A stretch of 64,000 bases of DNA from Streptomyces sp. SAT1 (lineage in GTDB: Bacteria; Actinomycetota; Actinomycetes; Streptomycetales; Streptomycetaceae), in NCBI RefSeq assembly GCF_001654495.1, contig NZ_CP015849.1:5745001-5809000 (forward strand). Reading direction: 5' to 3'. How positions within the stretch are numbered: the stretch's first letter is position 1; each line of letters opens with the position of its first letter. The notes under the pieces were generated by a model, which saw only the letters and a program-made list of their open reading frames with translations, searched no databases and was not told where the DNA came from. Below, one piece after another: positions 7,140 to 15,136 of the stretch. Position numbers and translations under genes: made by a program.

Positions 7140-8288
7140 ATGACCCACACCCTGCTCACCGAGGACCAGCAGGCCCTCGTGGAGACCACCCTCGACTTCG
7201 CCCAGGACCACCTGGCACCGCACGCCCTGGACTGGGACCGCGACAAGCACTTCCCGGTCGACGTCCTGCGCAAGGCGGCCGGGCTCGGCCTCGGCGGCGT
7301 CTACGTCCGCGAGGAGTCCGGCGGCTCCGGCCTCGGCCGGGCCGACGGCGTCCTCGTCTTCGAGACCCTCGCCTCCGGCTGCCCCGCCATCGCCGGATAC
7401 CTCTCCATCCACAACATGGTCGCCTGGATGATCGACCGCTACGGCGACCCGGCCCAGCGCGAGCGGTGGCTGCCCCGGCTGTGCGCCATGGACGACCTGG
7501 CCAGCTACTGCCTGACCGAACCCGGCGCGGGCTCCGACGCGGCGGCCCTCACCAGCCGGGCCGTCCGCGACGGCGGCGCCTATGTGCTCAGCGGCGTCAA
7601 ACAGTTCATCTCCGGCGCGGGCGCCTCCCAGCTGTACGTCGTGATGGCCCGCACCGGCGGCACCGGAGCGGACGGCGTCTCCGCCTTCGTCGTCGACAAG
7701 GACGACGCCGGGGTGGGCTTCGGCCCCGACGAACGCAAGATGGGCTGGAACGCCCAGCCCACCCGCCAGGTGATCCTGGACGGCGTACGGCTGCCCGCCG
7801 ACCGGCTGCTGGGCCGCGAGGGCGACGGCTTCCGCATCGCCATGAACGGCCTGAACGGCGGCCGGCTCGGCATCGCCGCCTGCTCGCTCGGCGGCGCCCG
7901 CAGCGCCCTGGACCGCAGCCTCGCCCACCTCGCCGACCGGGAGGCGTTCGGGCAGCGGCTGCTCGACGCGCAGGCGCTGCGCTTCCGGCTGGCCGACATG
8001 GCGACCGAACTCGCCGCCGCCCGCGCCCTGGTGCAGCAGGCCGCCCGCGCCCTGGACGCCGGCGACCCGCAGGCGCCGTACCTGTGCGCGATGGCCAAGC
8101 GGTTCGCCACCGACACCGGGTACACGGTCGCCGACCGCGCGCTCCAACTGCACGGCGGCTACGGCTACCTCAGCGAGTACGGCATCGAGAAGATCGTCCG
8201 TGACCTGCGCGTCCACCAGATCCTGGAAGGAACCAACGAGATCATGCGCGTCATCGTGGCCCGCGGCCTGACGGAGGCGTTCCGGTGA
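7140..8288 (+). CDS. Acyl-CoA dehydrogenase, probably isobutyryl-CoA dehydrogenase
   Basis: A 382-residue FAD-dependent acyl-CoA dehydrogenase. It has the substrate/FAD motif YCLTEPGAGSDAAAL and the C-terminal signature QLHGGYGYLSEYGIEKIVRDLRV-type region, with the catalytic Glu expected in HQILEGTNEIMR. In a valine-degradation operon it most likely oxidises isobutyryl-CoA to methacrylyl-CoA, the AcdH-type reaction. It starts six bases after mmsA and overlaps the next gene by four bases, so translation is coupled. Substrate preference comes from context rather than sequence. Confidence 0.88.
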   Translation: MTHTLLTEDQQALVETTLDFAQDHLAPHALDWDRDKHFPVDVLRKAAGLGLGGVYVREESGGSGLGRADGVLVFETLASGCPAIAGYLSIHNMVAWMIDRYGDPAQRERWLPRLCAMDDLASYCLTEPGAGSDAAALTSRAVRDGGAYVLSGVKQFISGAGASQLYVVMARTGGTGADGVSAFVVDKDDAGVGFGPDERKMGWNAQPTRQVILDGVRLPADRLLGREGDGFRIAMNGLNGGRLGIAACSLGGARSALDRSLAHLADREAFGQRLLDAQALRFRLADMATELAAARALVQQAARALDAGDPQAPYLCAMAKRFATDTGYTVADRALQLHGGYGYLSEYGIEKIVRDLRVHQILEGTNEIMRVIVARGLTEAFR

Positions 8289-9361
8289 CCGGCACCGAGG
8301 ACCCCGTCCTCCTGCGCACCGACGGGCGGGCCGCCCACATCGTCCTCAACCGGCCCCGGGCCCTCAACGCCCTCACCCACGAGATGGTCCGCCGCATCGA
8401 CGCGGCCCTGACCGCCTGGGAGCACGACCCGGCGGTGGCCACCGTCGTCATCAGCGGCGCGGGCGAGCGCGGCCTGTGCGCGGGCGGCGACATCCGGGCC
8501 ATCCACGACGACGCCAAGACCGGCGACGGCACCGCGGCGGCCGCGTTCTGGCGCGACGAGTACCGCCTCGACGCCCGGATCGCCCGCTACCCCAAGCCGT
8601 ACGTCGCCGTCATGGACGGCATCGTGATGGGCGGCGGCGTCGGCGTCTCCGCCCACGGCAGCGTCCGCGTCGTCACCGAACGCGCGCGCGTCGCCATGCC
8701 CGAGACCGGCATCGGCTTCGTCCCCGATGTCGGCGGCACCTATCTGCTCGGCCTCGCCCCCGGCGAACTGGGCACCCATCTGGCGCTGACCGGCGCGCAG
8801 ATCGGCGCCGGGGACGCCCTGCTGTGCGGGCTCGCCGACCACCATGTGCCCGCCGCCGCGCTCGGCGCCTTCACCGCCGACCTCGCCGGGCTGTCCGTGC
8901 ACGACGCGCTCGCCCGGCATGTGCGGCAGCCGCCGCCGGGCGACCTCGCCGGGCAGCGGGAGTGGATCGACACCTGCTACGCGGCCGACACCGTGGAGGA
9001 GATCCTGGACCGCCTCCTCGGCCGCGGCGAGGCCGCCGCGAAGGAGGCGGCCGAGACCCTGCTCAGCAAGTCGCCCACCGCGCTGAAGGTCACCCTCGCC
9101 GCGCTGCGCCGCGCCCGGCGCCTGGGCCCGCTGGAGGCGGTCCTCGACCAGGAGTACCGCGTCTCCTGCGCCGCGCTCGCCGCCCCCGACTTGGTCGAGG
9201 GCGTCCGCGCCCAGGTCATCGACAAGGACCGCAGGCCCCGCTGGTCGCCCGGCACCCTCGCCGAGGTCACCGCGGCCGACGTGGACCGCTTCTTCGCCCC
9301 GCTCGGCGACCGCGAACTGGGGCTCGCCGGATCCGACAGCACCGTGGAGGTGGCCTGGTGA
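8285..9361 (+). CDS. 3-hydroxyisobutyryl-CoA hydrolase (crotonase superfamily)
   Basis: A 358-residue crotonase-fold protein, about 100 residues longer than simple enoyl-CoA hydratases, as expected for 3-hydroxyisobutyryl-CoA hydrolases. It carries the oxyanion-hole segment GAGERGLCAGGDIRAIHDD, then GIVMGGGVGVSAHG and MPETGIGFVPDVGG with the family's catalytic Glu. It would release 3-hydroxyisobutyrate from the CoA ester, preventing build-up of reactive methacrylyl-CoA. The GTG start overlaps the previous stop (GTGA), as does its own stop with mmsB. Other crotonase activities cannot be fully excluded, but operon context strongly favours this one. Confidence 0.88.
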   Translation: MTGTEDPVLLRTDGRAAHIVLNRPRALNALTHEMVRRIDAALTAWEHDPAVATVVISGAGERGLCAGGDIRAIHDDAKTGDGTAAAAFWRDEYRLDARIARYPKPYVAVMDGIVMGGGVGVSAHGSVRVVTERARVAMPETGIGFVPDVGGTYLLGLAPGELGTHLALTGAQIGAGDALLCGLADHHVPAAALGAFTADLAGLSVHDALARHVRQPPPGDLAGQREWIDTCYAADTVEEILDRLLGRGEAAAKEAAETLLSKSPTALKVTLAALRRARRLGPLEAVLDQEYRVSCAALAAPDLVEGVRAQVIDKDRRPRWSPGTLAEVTAADVDRFFAPLGDRELGLAGSDSTVEVAW

Positions 9362-10278
9362 GCCTGACCGTCGCGTTCGTCGGACTCGGGCACATGGGCG
9401 CGCCCATGGCCGCCAACCTGGTCAAAGCCGGGTACCGGGTACGGGGCCACGACCTGGTGCCCGAGGCCCTGGAGAGCGCCGTACGCGCGGGCGTCGAGCC
9501 CGCCGCCGACGCCGCTTCGGCGGTCGCGGACGCCGACGTCGTCGTCTCCATGCTGCCCGCCGGACGGCACGTCCTCGGCCTGTACGGCACCGTTCTGGCG
9601 GCGGCCCGGCCCGGCACCCTCTTCGTCGACTGCTCCACCATCGACGTCGCCGACGCCCGTACGGCCCACGAGCGGGCCGCCACCGCCGGGATGCGGTCGC
9701 TGGACGCCCCCGTCTCCGGCGGGGTGGTCGGCGCCGAGGCCGCCACGCTCACCTTCATGGCGGGCGGCGGCGAGGCGGAGTTCACCGAGGCCCGGCCGCT
9801 GCTGGAGGCCATGGGCAGGAAGGCCGTCCACTGCGGCGGCGCGGGAGCCGGGCAGGCGGCCAAGATCTGCAACAACATGATCCTCGGCGTCTCCATGATC
9901 GCCGTCAGCGAGGCGTTCGTGCTCGGCGAGCGCCTGGGCCTGTCCCACCAGGCCCTCTACGACGTGGCGTCCACGGCGTCCGGGCAGTGCTGGGCGCTCA
10001 GCGTCAACTGCCCGGTCCCCGGGCCGGTCCCGGGCAGCCCCGCCAACCGCGACTACCGGCCGGGCTTCGCCGCCTCCCTCATGGCCAAGGACCTCGGACT
10101 CGCCGCGCGGGCCGCCCGCGACAGCGGGGTGGACTCCGAACTGGGCCTCGCGGCGGCCCGGTTGTACGAGGAGTACGCCGAACGCGTCGGCGCCACCGAG
10201 GACTTCTCCGGCATCGTCCGCACCATCCGGGACCGCGGCACCCGGCAAGAACAAGAAGGAGAGGGGGAGAAGCGATGA
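9358..10278 (+). CDS. mmsB: 3-hydroxyisobutyrate dehydrogenase
   Basis: A 306-residue NAD-dependent beta-hydroxyacid dehydrogenase that oxidises 3-hydroxyisobutyrate to methylmalonate semialdehyde, the substrate of MmsA. The N-terminal Rossmann fold reads VAFVGLGHMGAPMAANLVKAG. DAPVSGGVVGAE marks the substrate site, and KICNNMILG contains the catalytic Lys. The GTG start at 9358 overlaps the previous stop. The longer frame open upstream is only a shadow of the hydrolase gene. Together with its neighbours this completes isobutyryl-CoA to propionyl-CoA. Confidence 0.93.
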   Translation: MSLTVAFVGLGHMGAPMAANLVKAGYRVRGHDLVPEALESAVRAGVEPAADAASAVADADVVVSMLPAGRHVLGLYGTVLAAARPGTLFVDCSTIDVADARTAHERAATAGMRSLDAPVSGGVVGAEAATLTFMAGGGEAEFTEARPLLEAMGRKAVHCGGAGAGQAAKICNNMILGVSMIAVSEAFVLGERLGLSHQALYDVASTASGQCWALSVNCPVPGPVPGSPANRDYRPGFAASLMAKDLGLAARAARDSGVDSELGLAAARLYEEYAERVGATEDFSGIVRTIRDRGTRQEQEGEGEKR

Positions 10279-11075
10279 GCACGCGGAACGGCGCCGGGCT
10301 TCCCGCGTACGAGACGATCCTCGTCGAACGCAAGGGGCGCACCGCCCTGCTCACCCTGAACCGGCCCGAGGCCCTCAACGCCCTGAATCTGACGGTCATG
10401 CGCGAGGTGGTGGCCGCGACCGAGGCGCTGGACCGGGACCCGGAGTGCGGCTGCGTCGTCATCACCGGCTCGGCGAAGGCGTTCGCGGCGGGCGCCGACA
10501 TCAAGGAGATGCGGCCCCAGGGGTATCTGGACATGTACCTCAGCGACTGGTTCGCGGCCTGGGACCGGCTCGGGCAGCTGCGCACCCCGACGGTGGCCGC
10601 CGTCGCGGGCTACGCCCTGGGCGGCGGCTGCGAGCTGGCCATGCTCTGCGACATCCTGCTCGCCGCCGACACCGCCGTCTTCGGGCAGCCCGAGATCAAG
10701 CTCGGGGTGATCCCCGGCATCGGCGGCTCCCAGCGGCTGACCCGCGCGGTCGGCAAGGCCAAGGCCATGGAGCTGTGCCTGACCGGGCGCACCATGGACG
10801 CGGCGGAGGCCGAGCGGGCCGGGCTGGTCTCCCGGGTGGTGCCCGCCGACGATCTGCTCGGCGAGGCGCTGGCCGTCGCCGAGACCGTCGCGGGCATGTC
10901 GCTGCCGGTGGCGATGATGGCGAAGGAGGCCGTCGGACGGGCCTTCGAGACGACGCTCGCCGAAGGCGTCCGCTTCGAACGGCGGCTCTTCCACGCGGTG
11001 TTCGCGACCGAGGACCAGAAGGAGGGCATGGGCGCCTTCGTCGACCGCAGAGCGCCCGAGTTCCGCCACCGCTGA
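10275..11075 (+). CDS. Enoyl-CoA hydratase
   Basis: A 266-residue crotonase of standard hydratase length. It has LTLNRPEALNALN, the oxyanion-hole GSAKAFAAGADIKEM, and GYALGGGCELAMLCD followed by FGQPEIKLGVIPGIGGSQRL, which supplies the two Glu residues of true hydratases. In this operon it most likely hydrates methacrylyl-CoA to 3-hydroxyisobutyryl-CoA. ATG at 10275 overlaps the mmsB stop (ATGA), with GGGGGAG upstream. It is the last operon gene, with a hairpin directly after the stop codon. Confidence 0.88.
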   Translation: MSTRNGAGLPAYETILVERKGRTALLTLNRPEALNALNLTVMREVVAATEALDRDPECGCVVITGSAKAFAAGADIKEMRPQGYLDMYLSDWFAAWDRLGQLRTPTVAAVAGYALGGGCELAMLCDILLAADTAVFGQPEIKLGVIPGIGGSQRLTRAVGKAKAMELCLTGRTMDAAEAERAGLVSRVVPADDLLGEALAVAETVAGMSLPVAMMAKEAVGRAFETTLAEGVRFERRLFHAVFATEDQKEGMGAFVDRRAPEFRHR

Positions 11076-11097
11076 GCGGCGGCCCGCGTGCCGCCGC
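11076..11097 (+). terminator. Perfect 8-bp hairpin ending the valine operon
   Basis: GCGGCGGC (11076-11083) pairs with GCCGCCGC (11090-11097) around a 6-base loop, directly after the hydratase stop codon. It separates the operon from riboswitch 3. Confidence 0.65.
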
Positions 11098-11198
11098 GCC
11101 CGGTCCGCCCTGCTGGGAGGGGAGATCATGTTCGGGGATCACCTCCCGGAGGCGGTCTTGGCCGGGGCGGCGGCACGCGGTACCGTCTGTTCGATATC

Positions 11199-11299
11199 GA
11201 CGACGGCGAGACGGAAGCCGGTGGGAAACCGGCACGGTCGCGCCACTGTGTGCGACGGCTCCCCGGAGCCGCTCGCGAGTCAGACCCGTGGCCGTCGTC
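11199..11299 (+). promoter_or_regulatory. Cobalamin riboswitch 3 (upstream of cbtB)
   Basis: The aptamer contains GGAAGCCGGTGGGAAACCGGCACGG-like sequence, CGCGCCACTGTGTGCGACGG and the B12 box GCGAGTCAGACCCGTGGCC. The closing stem GACGACGGC (11199-11207) pairs perfectly with GCCGTCGTC (11291-11299). It lies 48 bases before the cobalt-transport gene cbtB. Confidence 0.92.
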
Positions 11300-11347
11300 C
11301 AGCGCACCACCGAGATGGGACGCGAACTCCCAGAGGAGGCCCCTGCC

Positions 11348-11569
11348 ATGGCGCAGCATGTCGCCCAGCCGACCGCCGACGCACCTGTCCTGCCCGCGAA
11401 GCTGCCGCTGAAGGCGATAGCTCCCTGGGCGGTCTTCTTCGGCATCCTGATGCTGATCCTGCTCTACTTCGTCGGCGCCGAGCAGGGCGCCACCTCCGTG
11501 TTCAGCGGCACGGACGTCCACGAGTGGGTGCACGACGCCCGCCACCTGCTCGGCTTCCCCTGCCACTGA
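11348..11569 (+). CDS. cbtB: CbtB, small cobalt-transporter subunit
   Basis: A 73-residue membrane protein with one hydrophobic helix (about residues 25-43, WAVFFGILMLILLYFVG). A short His-rich tail follows, DVHEWVHDARHLLGFPCH, which is the metal-binding signature of CbtB. CbtA/CbtB form a predicted cobalt permease found behind B12 riboswitches. ATG at 11348 is preceded by GAGGAGG nine bases upstream. Riboswitch 3 sits directly upstream, so expression should rise when cobalamin is scarce. The partner cbtA begins 21 bases downstream. Confidence 0.9.
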   Translation: MAQHVAQPTADAPVLPAKLPLKAIAPWAVFFGILMLILLYFVGAEQGATSVFSGTDVHEWVHDARHLLGFPCH

Positions 11570-11590
11570 CGCGAGGGGCGCCGCACACTC

Positions 11591-12343
11591 ATGAACTCCG
11601 CAACTGTGCGAAACCTCCTGGTCCGCGGCATGCTCGCGGGCCTGGCGGCGGGCGTGCTCGCCCTCGTCGTCGCCTATCTCCTCGGTGAGCCCGGTGTCGA
11701 CAAGGCCATCGCCTTCGAGGACGCCCACCCCCACGAGCACGAGATGGAGGTCGTCTCCCGCTCGCTCCAGTCCACGGCGGGCCTGGCCACCGGCGTCCTC
11801 GTCTACGGGGTGGCCTTCGGCGGCATCGCCGCGCTCGCCTTCTGCTTCGCGCTGGGCCGGGTGGGCCGCTTCGGTCCCCGGGCGACCGCGCTGCTGCTGT
11901 CGGGCTGCGCCCTGCTCGCCGTGTACGTCGTGCCGTTCCTGAAGTACCCGGCCAACCCGCCGTCGGTCGGCGACCCCGACACCATCGGCAAGCGGACCGC
12001 GCTGTACTTCCTGATGATGGTCCTCAGCGTGCTCCTCGCGGTCGCCGCGACGCTGCTCGGCAAGCGCCTGGCGCCCACCCTGGGCACCTGGTGGGCGGCC
12101 GTGGCCGCCGTCGCCGCCTTCGCCGTGGTGATCGGCCTGGCCTATGCCTTCCTGCCGGTCGTCAACGAGGTCCCGAAGGACTTCCCGGCCGATCTGCTGT
12201 GGCGGTTCCGGCTCTCCGCCCTGGCCATCCAGTCCGTGCTGTGGGGCGGCTTCGGCCTGCTCTTCGGCGAGCTGGCCCAGCGGCTGCTGGCCCCCGCTCC
12301 GGCCGGGACCGGCGCCGGGCGGGCGGTTCCGGCCGCGCGCTGA
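11591..12343 (+). CDS. cbtA: CbtA, cobalt-transporter membrane subunit
   Basis: A 250-residue integral membrane protein with about six hydrophobic segments, consistent with the CbtA family. Between the first two helices lies a His/Glu-rich loop (EDAHPHEHEMEVVSRSLQS) that is characteristic and probably binds Co2+. It would import cobalt for cobalamin synthesis. It is cotranscribed with cbtB and, by inference, controlled by riboswitch 3. A clear hairpin follows at 12360. Confidence 0.9.
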   Translation: MNSATVRNLLVRGMLAGLAAGVLALVVAYLLGEPGVDKAIAFEDAHPHEHEMEVVSRSLQSTAGLATGVLVYGVAFGGIAALAFCFALGRVGRFGPRATALLLSGCALLAVYVVPFLKYPANPPSVGDPDTIGKRTALYFLMMVLSVLLAVAATLLGKRLAPTLGTWWAAVAAVAAFAVVIGLAYAFLPVVNEVPKDFPADLLWRFRLSALAIQSVLWGGFGLLFGELAQRLLAPAPAGTGAGRAVPAAR

Positions 12344-12359
12344 CGCTTTTCCGGACACA

Positions 12360-12391
12360 AGAGGGCCCTTCGGAACCACCGGGGGCCCTCT
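12360..12391 (+). terminator. Hairpin terminator after cbtA
   Basis: AGAGGGCCC (12360-12368) pairs with GGGCCCTCT (12383-12391) around a 14-base loop, 17 bases after the cbtA stop codon. Confidence 0.75.
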
Positions 12392-12522
12392 GCCGTTCTC
12401 CGGGACACCGATCCGCACGGCACACGGCCCCGGCCCGGCACCGGGCCCGGCCTGGCCCCGGCCCGGCACCGCCGCCCGCCGACCGTGTGCGGAGGACCCC
12501 CAGCCAGGAGCGGAGGAGCCGA

Positions 12523-12873
12523 GTGGCCAGAGCCCCCCGGCCGCGTCACATCACACTCGGCGGACGCGCGGCGGTCGCCCTGACCGTGGAGGAGTACGAG
12601 CAACTGATCGCCAGCCGACGGCAGATCGGCGGCCAGAGCGCCCGGGTGCGGGTGCTCGCCCAGCGGGCCAGGCAGGCCGAACAGCTGCTGGACGACCTGG
12701 AGGCGCTGATCGCCGCGCACCGGGCCGGCTGCTCCCGGCACGCGCACCCGGCCCCGGCGGACCGGCCCGAGGACGGGACCACCCCGGGAGCCCCTTCGGA
12801 AGACGTCCCCAGCCGCTGCCTGTGCGGCGACGTCGAGTCCCTGCTGCGCACCCACCGGGACACGGTGTCCTGA
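12523..12873 (+). CDS. Hypothetical 116-aa protein
   Basis: Starts at GTG with GGAGGAG a few bases upstream. The N-terminal third is basic (RAPRPRHITLGGRAAVALTVEEYEQLI), and the middle is predicted helical (ARVRVLAQRARQAEQLLDDLEALIAAH), possibly a short coiled coil. The tail is Pro/Asp-rich with two Cys (SRCLCGD). No signal peptide or membrane segment is seen and I do not recognise a family. It lies between cbtA and the convergent phosphatase-like gene. Coding potential is supported by the ribosome-binding site and Streptomyces-like third-position GC. Confidence 0.6.
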   Translation: MARAPRPRHITLGGRAAVALTVEEYEQLIASRRQIGGQSARVRVLAQRARQAEQLLDDLEALIAAHRAGCSRHAHPAPADRPEDGTTPGAPSEDVPSRCLCGDVESLLRTHRDTVS

Positions 12874-12888
12874 ACGGCCCGGGGCACG

Positions 12889-13470
12889 CTACGGCGCGGC
12901 GGGCGCGGTCAGCGGCCGGCCCAGCCGCAGGTTCCAGCGCCCCGCCCGGCCGCTGACCTCGGTCACCGTCAGCGGGGCCACGTCCAGCCGCCAGAAGACG
13001 GCCGCGTCCAGCCCCAGCGCCGCGACGACCGCCGCCCGCACCACCTCCGGCTCGACCACGGCGACGCTGCGCCCCTCGGCCCCGGCCACCGCCGCGAGCC
13101 ACCCCGCGACCCGGCCGCACAGGTCCGCCACGGACTCACCGCCGTGCGGGGCGCTCGCGGGGTCGCCGAGCCAGCGGGCCAGCGCCTCCGGCTCGGCGGC
13201 GCCCACCTCGTCCAGCGCGAGGCCCCGCCAGCGGCCCACGTCCAGGCCCGCGGGCGCCGGTGACCGCACGCCGTCCAGGCCCAGCGCGTCGGCGGTCTCC
13301 CGGCACCGCGCGCCGGGGGAGACGAGGACGCGCGCGGCGACGGGCAGCGACCCGGCCGCCGACCGCGCCGCCGCGGCGCCGCCCTCCTCCAGCGGGCCGC
13401 CGTCGTCGAAGCGGGCCTGCCGCACGGACGCGTTCATGGCGGGGGAGACGAGCAGGACCCGGCTGGTCAC
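12889..13470 (-). CDS. Histidine-phosphatase-fold protein lacking both catalytic histidines
   Basis: A 193-residue protein of the phosphoglycerate-mutase/alpha-ribazole-phosphatase superfamily. The fold is recognisable from RVLVSPGARCRETADALGL, the LDVGRWRGLALDEV segment and PHGGESVADLCGRVAGWL. However, the N-terminal RHG catalytic triplet is replaced by SPA (LLVSPAMNAS), and the second catalytic His (normally THG) reads VVEPEVVRAA. It is therefore probably a pseudoenzyme. It begins four bases after the prpR stop codon and shares that transcript, while also lying beside the cobalt/B12 genes, where CobC-type phosphatases often occur. Its function is unknown, perhaps ligand binding. Confidence 0.78.
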   Translation of the reverse strand: MTSRVLLVSPAMNASVRQARFDDGGPLEEGGAAAARSAAGSLPVAARVLVSPGARCRETADALGLDGVRSPAPAGLDVGRWRGLALDEVGAAEPEALARWLGDPASAPHGGESVADLCGRVAGWLAAVAGAEGRSVAVVEPEVVRAAVVAALGLDAAVFWRLDVAPLTVTEVSGRAGRWNLRLGRPLTAPAAP

Positions 13471-13474
13471 GCGG

Positions 13475-14959
13475 TCACTCCTGGGGTGCGGCCCACGGGC
13501 CGCGGGCGGGGTCGGACGTACGGGACTCGACCGGGTAGGGCACGTACGTGCGCCGGTCGGGGTCGATGGCCAGCCGGCCGCCCGCCGGGGGCCGGGCCCG
13601 CTGCGCGCAGTCGCGGCGCTCGCAGATCCGGCAGCCCAGGCCGATGGGCGTGGCGGCCCGCGGATCGTCCAGGGCGATGCCCTCGGCGTAGACGAGCCGG
13701 TGGGCGTGGCGCAGCTCGCAGCCGAGCGCGACGGCGAACTCGGCGCGCGGGGCGTGGTGCCCGGAGCCGCCGCGGGTGATGGTCCGCGCCACCCAGAAGT
13801 ACCGCTTGCCGTCGGGCATCTCCGCGACCTGGGTCAGTATCCGGCCGGGCGCGGAGAACGCCTCGTACACCGTCCACAGCGGGCAGGTGCCGCCGAGCCG
13901 GGAGAAGTGGAAGTCGGTCGCGGACTGCCGTTTGGAGATGTTGCCGGCCCGGTCGACGCGCAGGAAGGAGAACGGCACACCGCGCCGCCCGGTGCGCTGG
14001 AGGGTGCTCAGCCGGTGGCAGACCGTCTCGAAGCCAACGCCGAAGCGGGCGGACAGCAGCTCGATGTCGTAGCGGGTCTCCTCGGCGGCCCGGTGGAAGG
14101 CGGTGTACGGCATCAGCAGGGCACCGGCGAAGTAGTTGGCCAGGCCGATGCGGGCGAGCGCCGCCGACTCCGCCGGGGCGGTGCCCAGGGCGCCCTCGGC
14201 GAGGCGGTCCAGCAGCGGCCCGTGGCCGAGGAGCGCGAGCTGCGTGGCGAGCTGGAAGGCGCGCTGCCCGTCGCTCAGCCAGGGGGAGAGGAACAGCAGC
14301 CCGGTCTCCGGGTCGTAGCGCCGGGCGTCCACCGAGCGGCCCGCGGCGGCGGCCCGCACCACGCGCACGCCGTGCCGCTCGGCCAGCCGGACGGCGAGCG
14401 GGTCGGCGGCCCGGCCCGGCCGCAGGCCGAGCGCGGCCGCGAGCCGCTCGGCCTCGGTGTCCAGCGGCTCGAAGTGGTTGTGGTGGGCGTAGAAGAAGTC
14501 CCGTACCTCGTCGTGCGGTTCGCCGGGCGGCAGCAGGTCCTCCGGGCCGCCGCCGGGCGCGGCCAGGGCGGCGGCCTGCTCGGCGGCGTCGCGGTAGCGG
14601 CGGTGCAGGGCGACCAGGGCGCGGGCCACCTCCGGATGGTCGCGGGCGGCCTCGGCGCACTCCTCGGGCGCGGGCAGCGGCACCCCGCACGCCTCGTCGG
14701 CGAGCGCGGCCCGCAGCTCGGCGGCGAGCCGGTCCTCGGCGGCCTCGGAGAAGAACTCCGCGTCGACCCCGAAGACCTCCGCGATGCGCAGCAGCACCGG
14801 CGCCGTCAGCGGGCGCGTGCTCTGTTCGAGCTGGTTGGCGTAGCTGGTGGACAGGCCCAGCGCGCGGGCCATGTCGACCTGGTTCATCCCGTGCTCGCGG
14901 CGCAGCCGGCGCAGTTTGGCATGGGCGTAGATCTTCCGGGCGGCCGGTCCCCTGGCCAT
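13475..14959 (-). CDS. prpR: PrpR/RamB-type ScfR-family regulator of the methylcitrate cycle
   Basis: A 494-residue regulator. Residues 8-70 form an XRE-type helix-turn-helix (MNQVDMARALGLSTSYANQLEQ). The middle resembles the IrrE/ImmA-like region with the DFFYAHHNHFE segment, and the C-terminal half is the short-chain fatty-acyl (DUF2083) domain. Cys443, Cys446 and Cys451 (GCRICERRDC) match the cysteines that hold an Fe-S cluster in mycobacterial PrpR. ATG at 14959 has GGGAGGT six bases upstream. The gene is divergent from prpD, separated by an array of GCAG repeats. Such proteins sense propionyl-CoA or acyl-CoA and activate prp genes. The symbol is assigned by family and position. Confidence 0.88.
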   Translation of the reverse strand: MARGPAARKIYAHAKLRRLRREHGMNQVDMARALGLSTSYANQLEQSTRPLTAPVLLRIAEVFGVDAEFFSEAAEDRLAAELRAALADEACGVPLPAPEECAEAARDHPEVARALVALHRRYRDAAEQAAALAAPGGGPEDLLPPGEPHDEVRDFFYAHHNHFEPLDTEAERLAAALGLRPGRAADPLAVRLAERHGVRVVRAAAAGRSVDARRYDPETGLLFLSPWLSDGQRAFQLATQLALLGHGPLLDRLAEGALGTAPAESAALARIGLANYFAGALLMPYTAFHRAAEETRYDIELLSARFGVGFETVCHRLSTLQRTGRRGVPFSFLRVDRAGNISKRQSATDFHFSRLGGTCPLWTVYEAFSAPGRILTQVAEMPDGKRYFWVARTITRGGSGHHAPRAEFAVALGCELRHAHRLVYAEGIALDDPRAATPIGLGCRICERRDCAQRARPPAGGRLAIDPDRRTYVPYPVESRTSDPARGPWAAPQE

Positions 14960-15002
14960 GCGCGCACCTCCCGGTCCCGACTGACCCGGCTGCGAACATA
15001 GC

Positions 15003-15045
15003 ATCCGCAGGATTCGCAGATTCCGCAGATCCGCGGCTCGCGGAT
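15003..15045. promoter_or_regulatory. Probable PrpR operator array between prpR and prpD
   Basis: Four tandem copies of AT(T/C)CGCAG-like octamers occur at about 9-bp spacing (15003, 15012, 15020, 15029). The last copy forms a perfect inverted repeat ATCCGCG-GCT-CGCGGAT (15029-15045). The array sits centrally between the divergent starts, as expected for a regulator that controls both itself and prpDBC. Confidence 0.65.
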
Positions 15046-15136
15046 GTACGGATTACGCAACGTGGAGCGGTGGCCGGGCGGTGGGCCGCCGGGAAGGCTG
15101 AGGGTGTCCGTCCCGGCGTGCCCTCCGAGGAGTCCT

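Noticed and set aside
6039..8216. A 725-codon minus-strand frame across mmsA and the acyl-CoA dehydrogenase gene
   Set aside because: Its product is rich in Gly/Val/Glu/His repeats typical of shadow frames, it lacks a ribosome-binding site, and it lies wholly opposite two certain genes.
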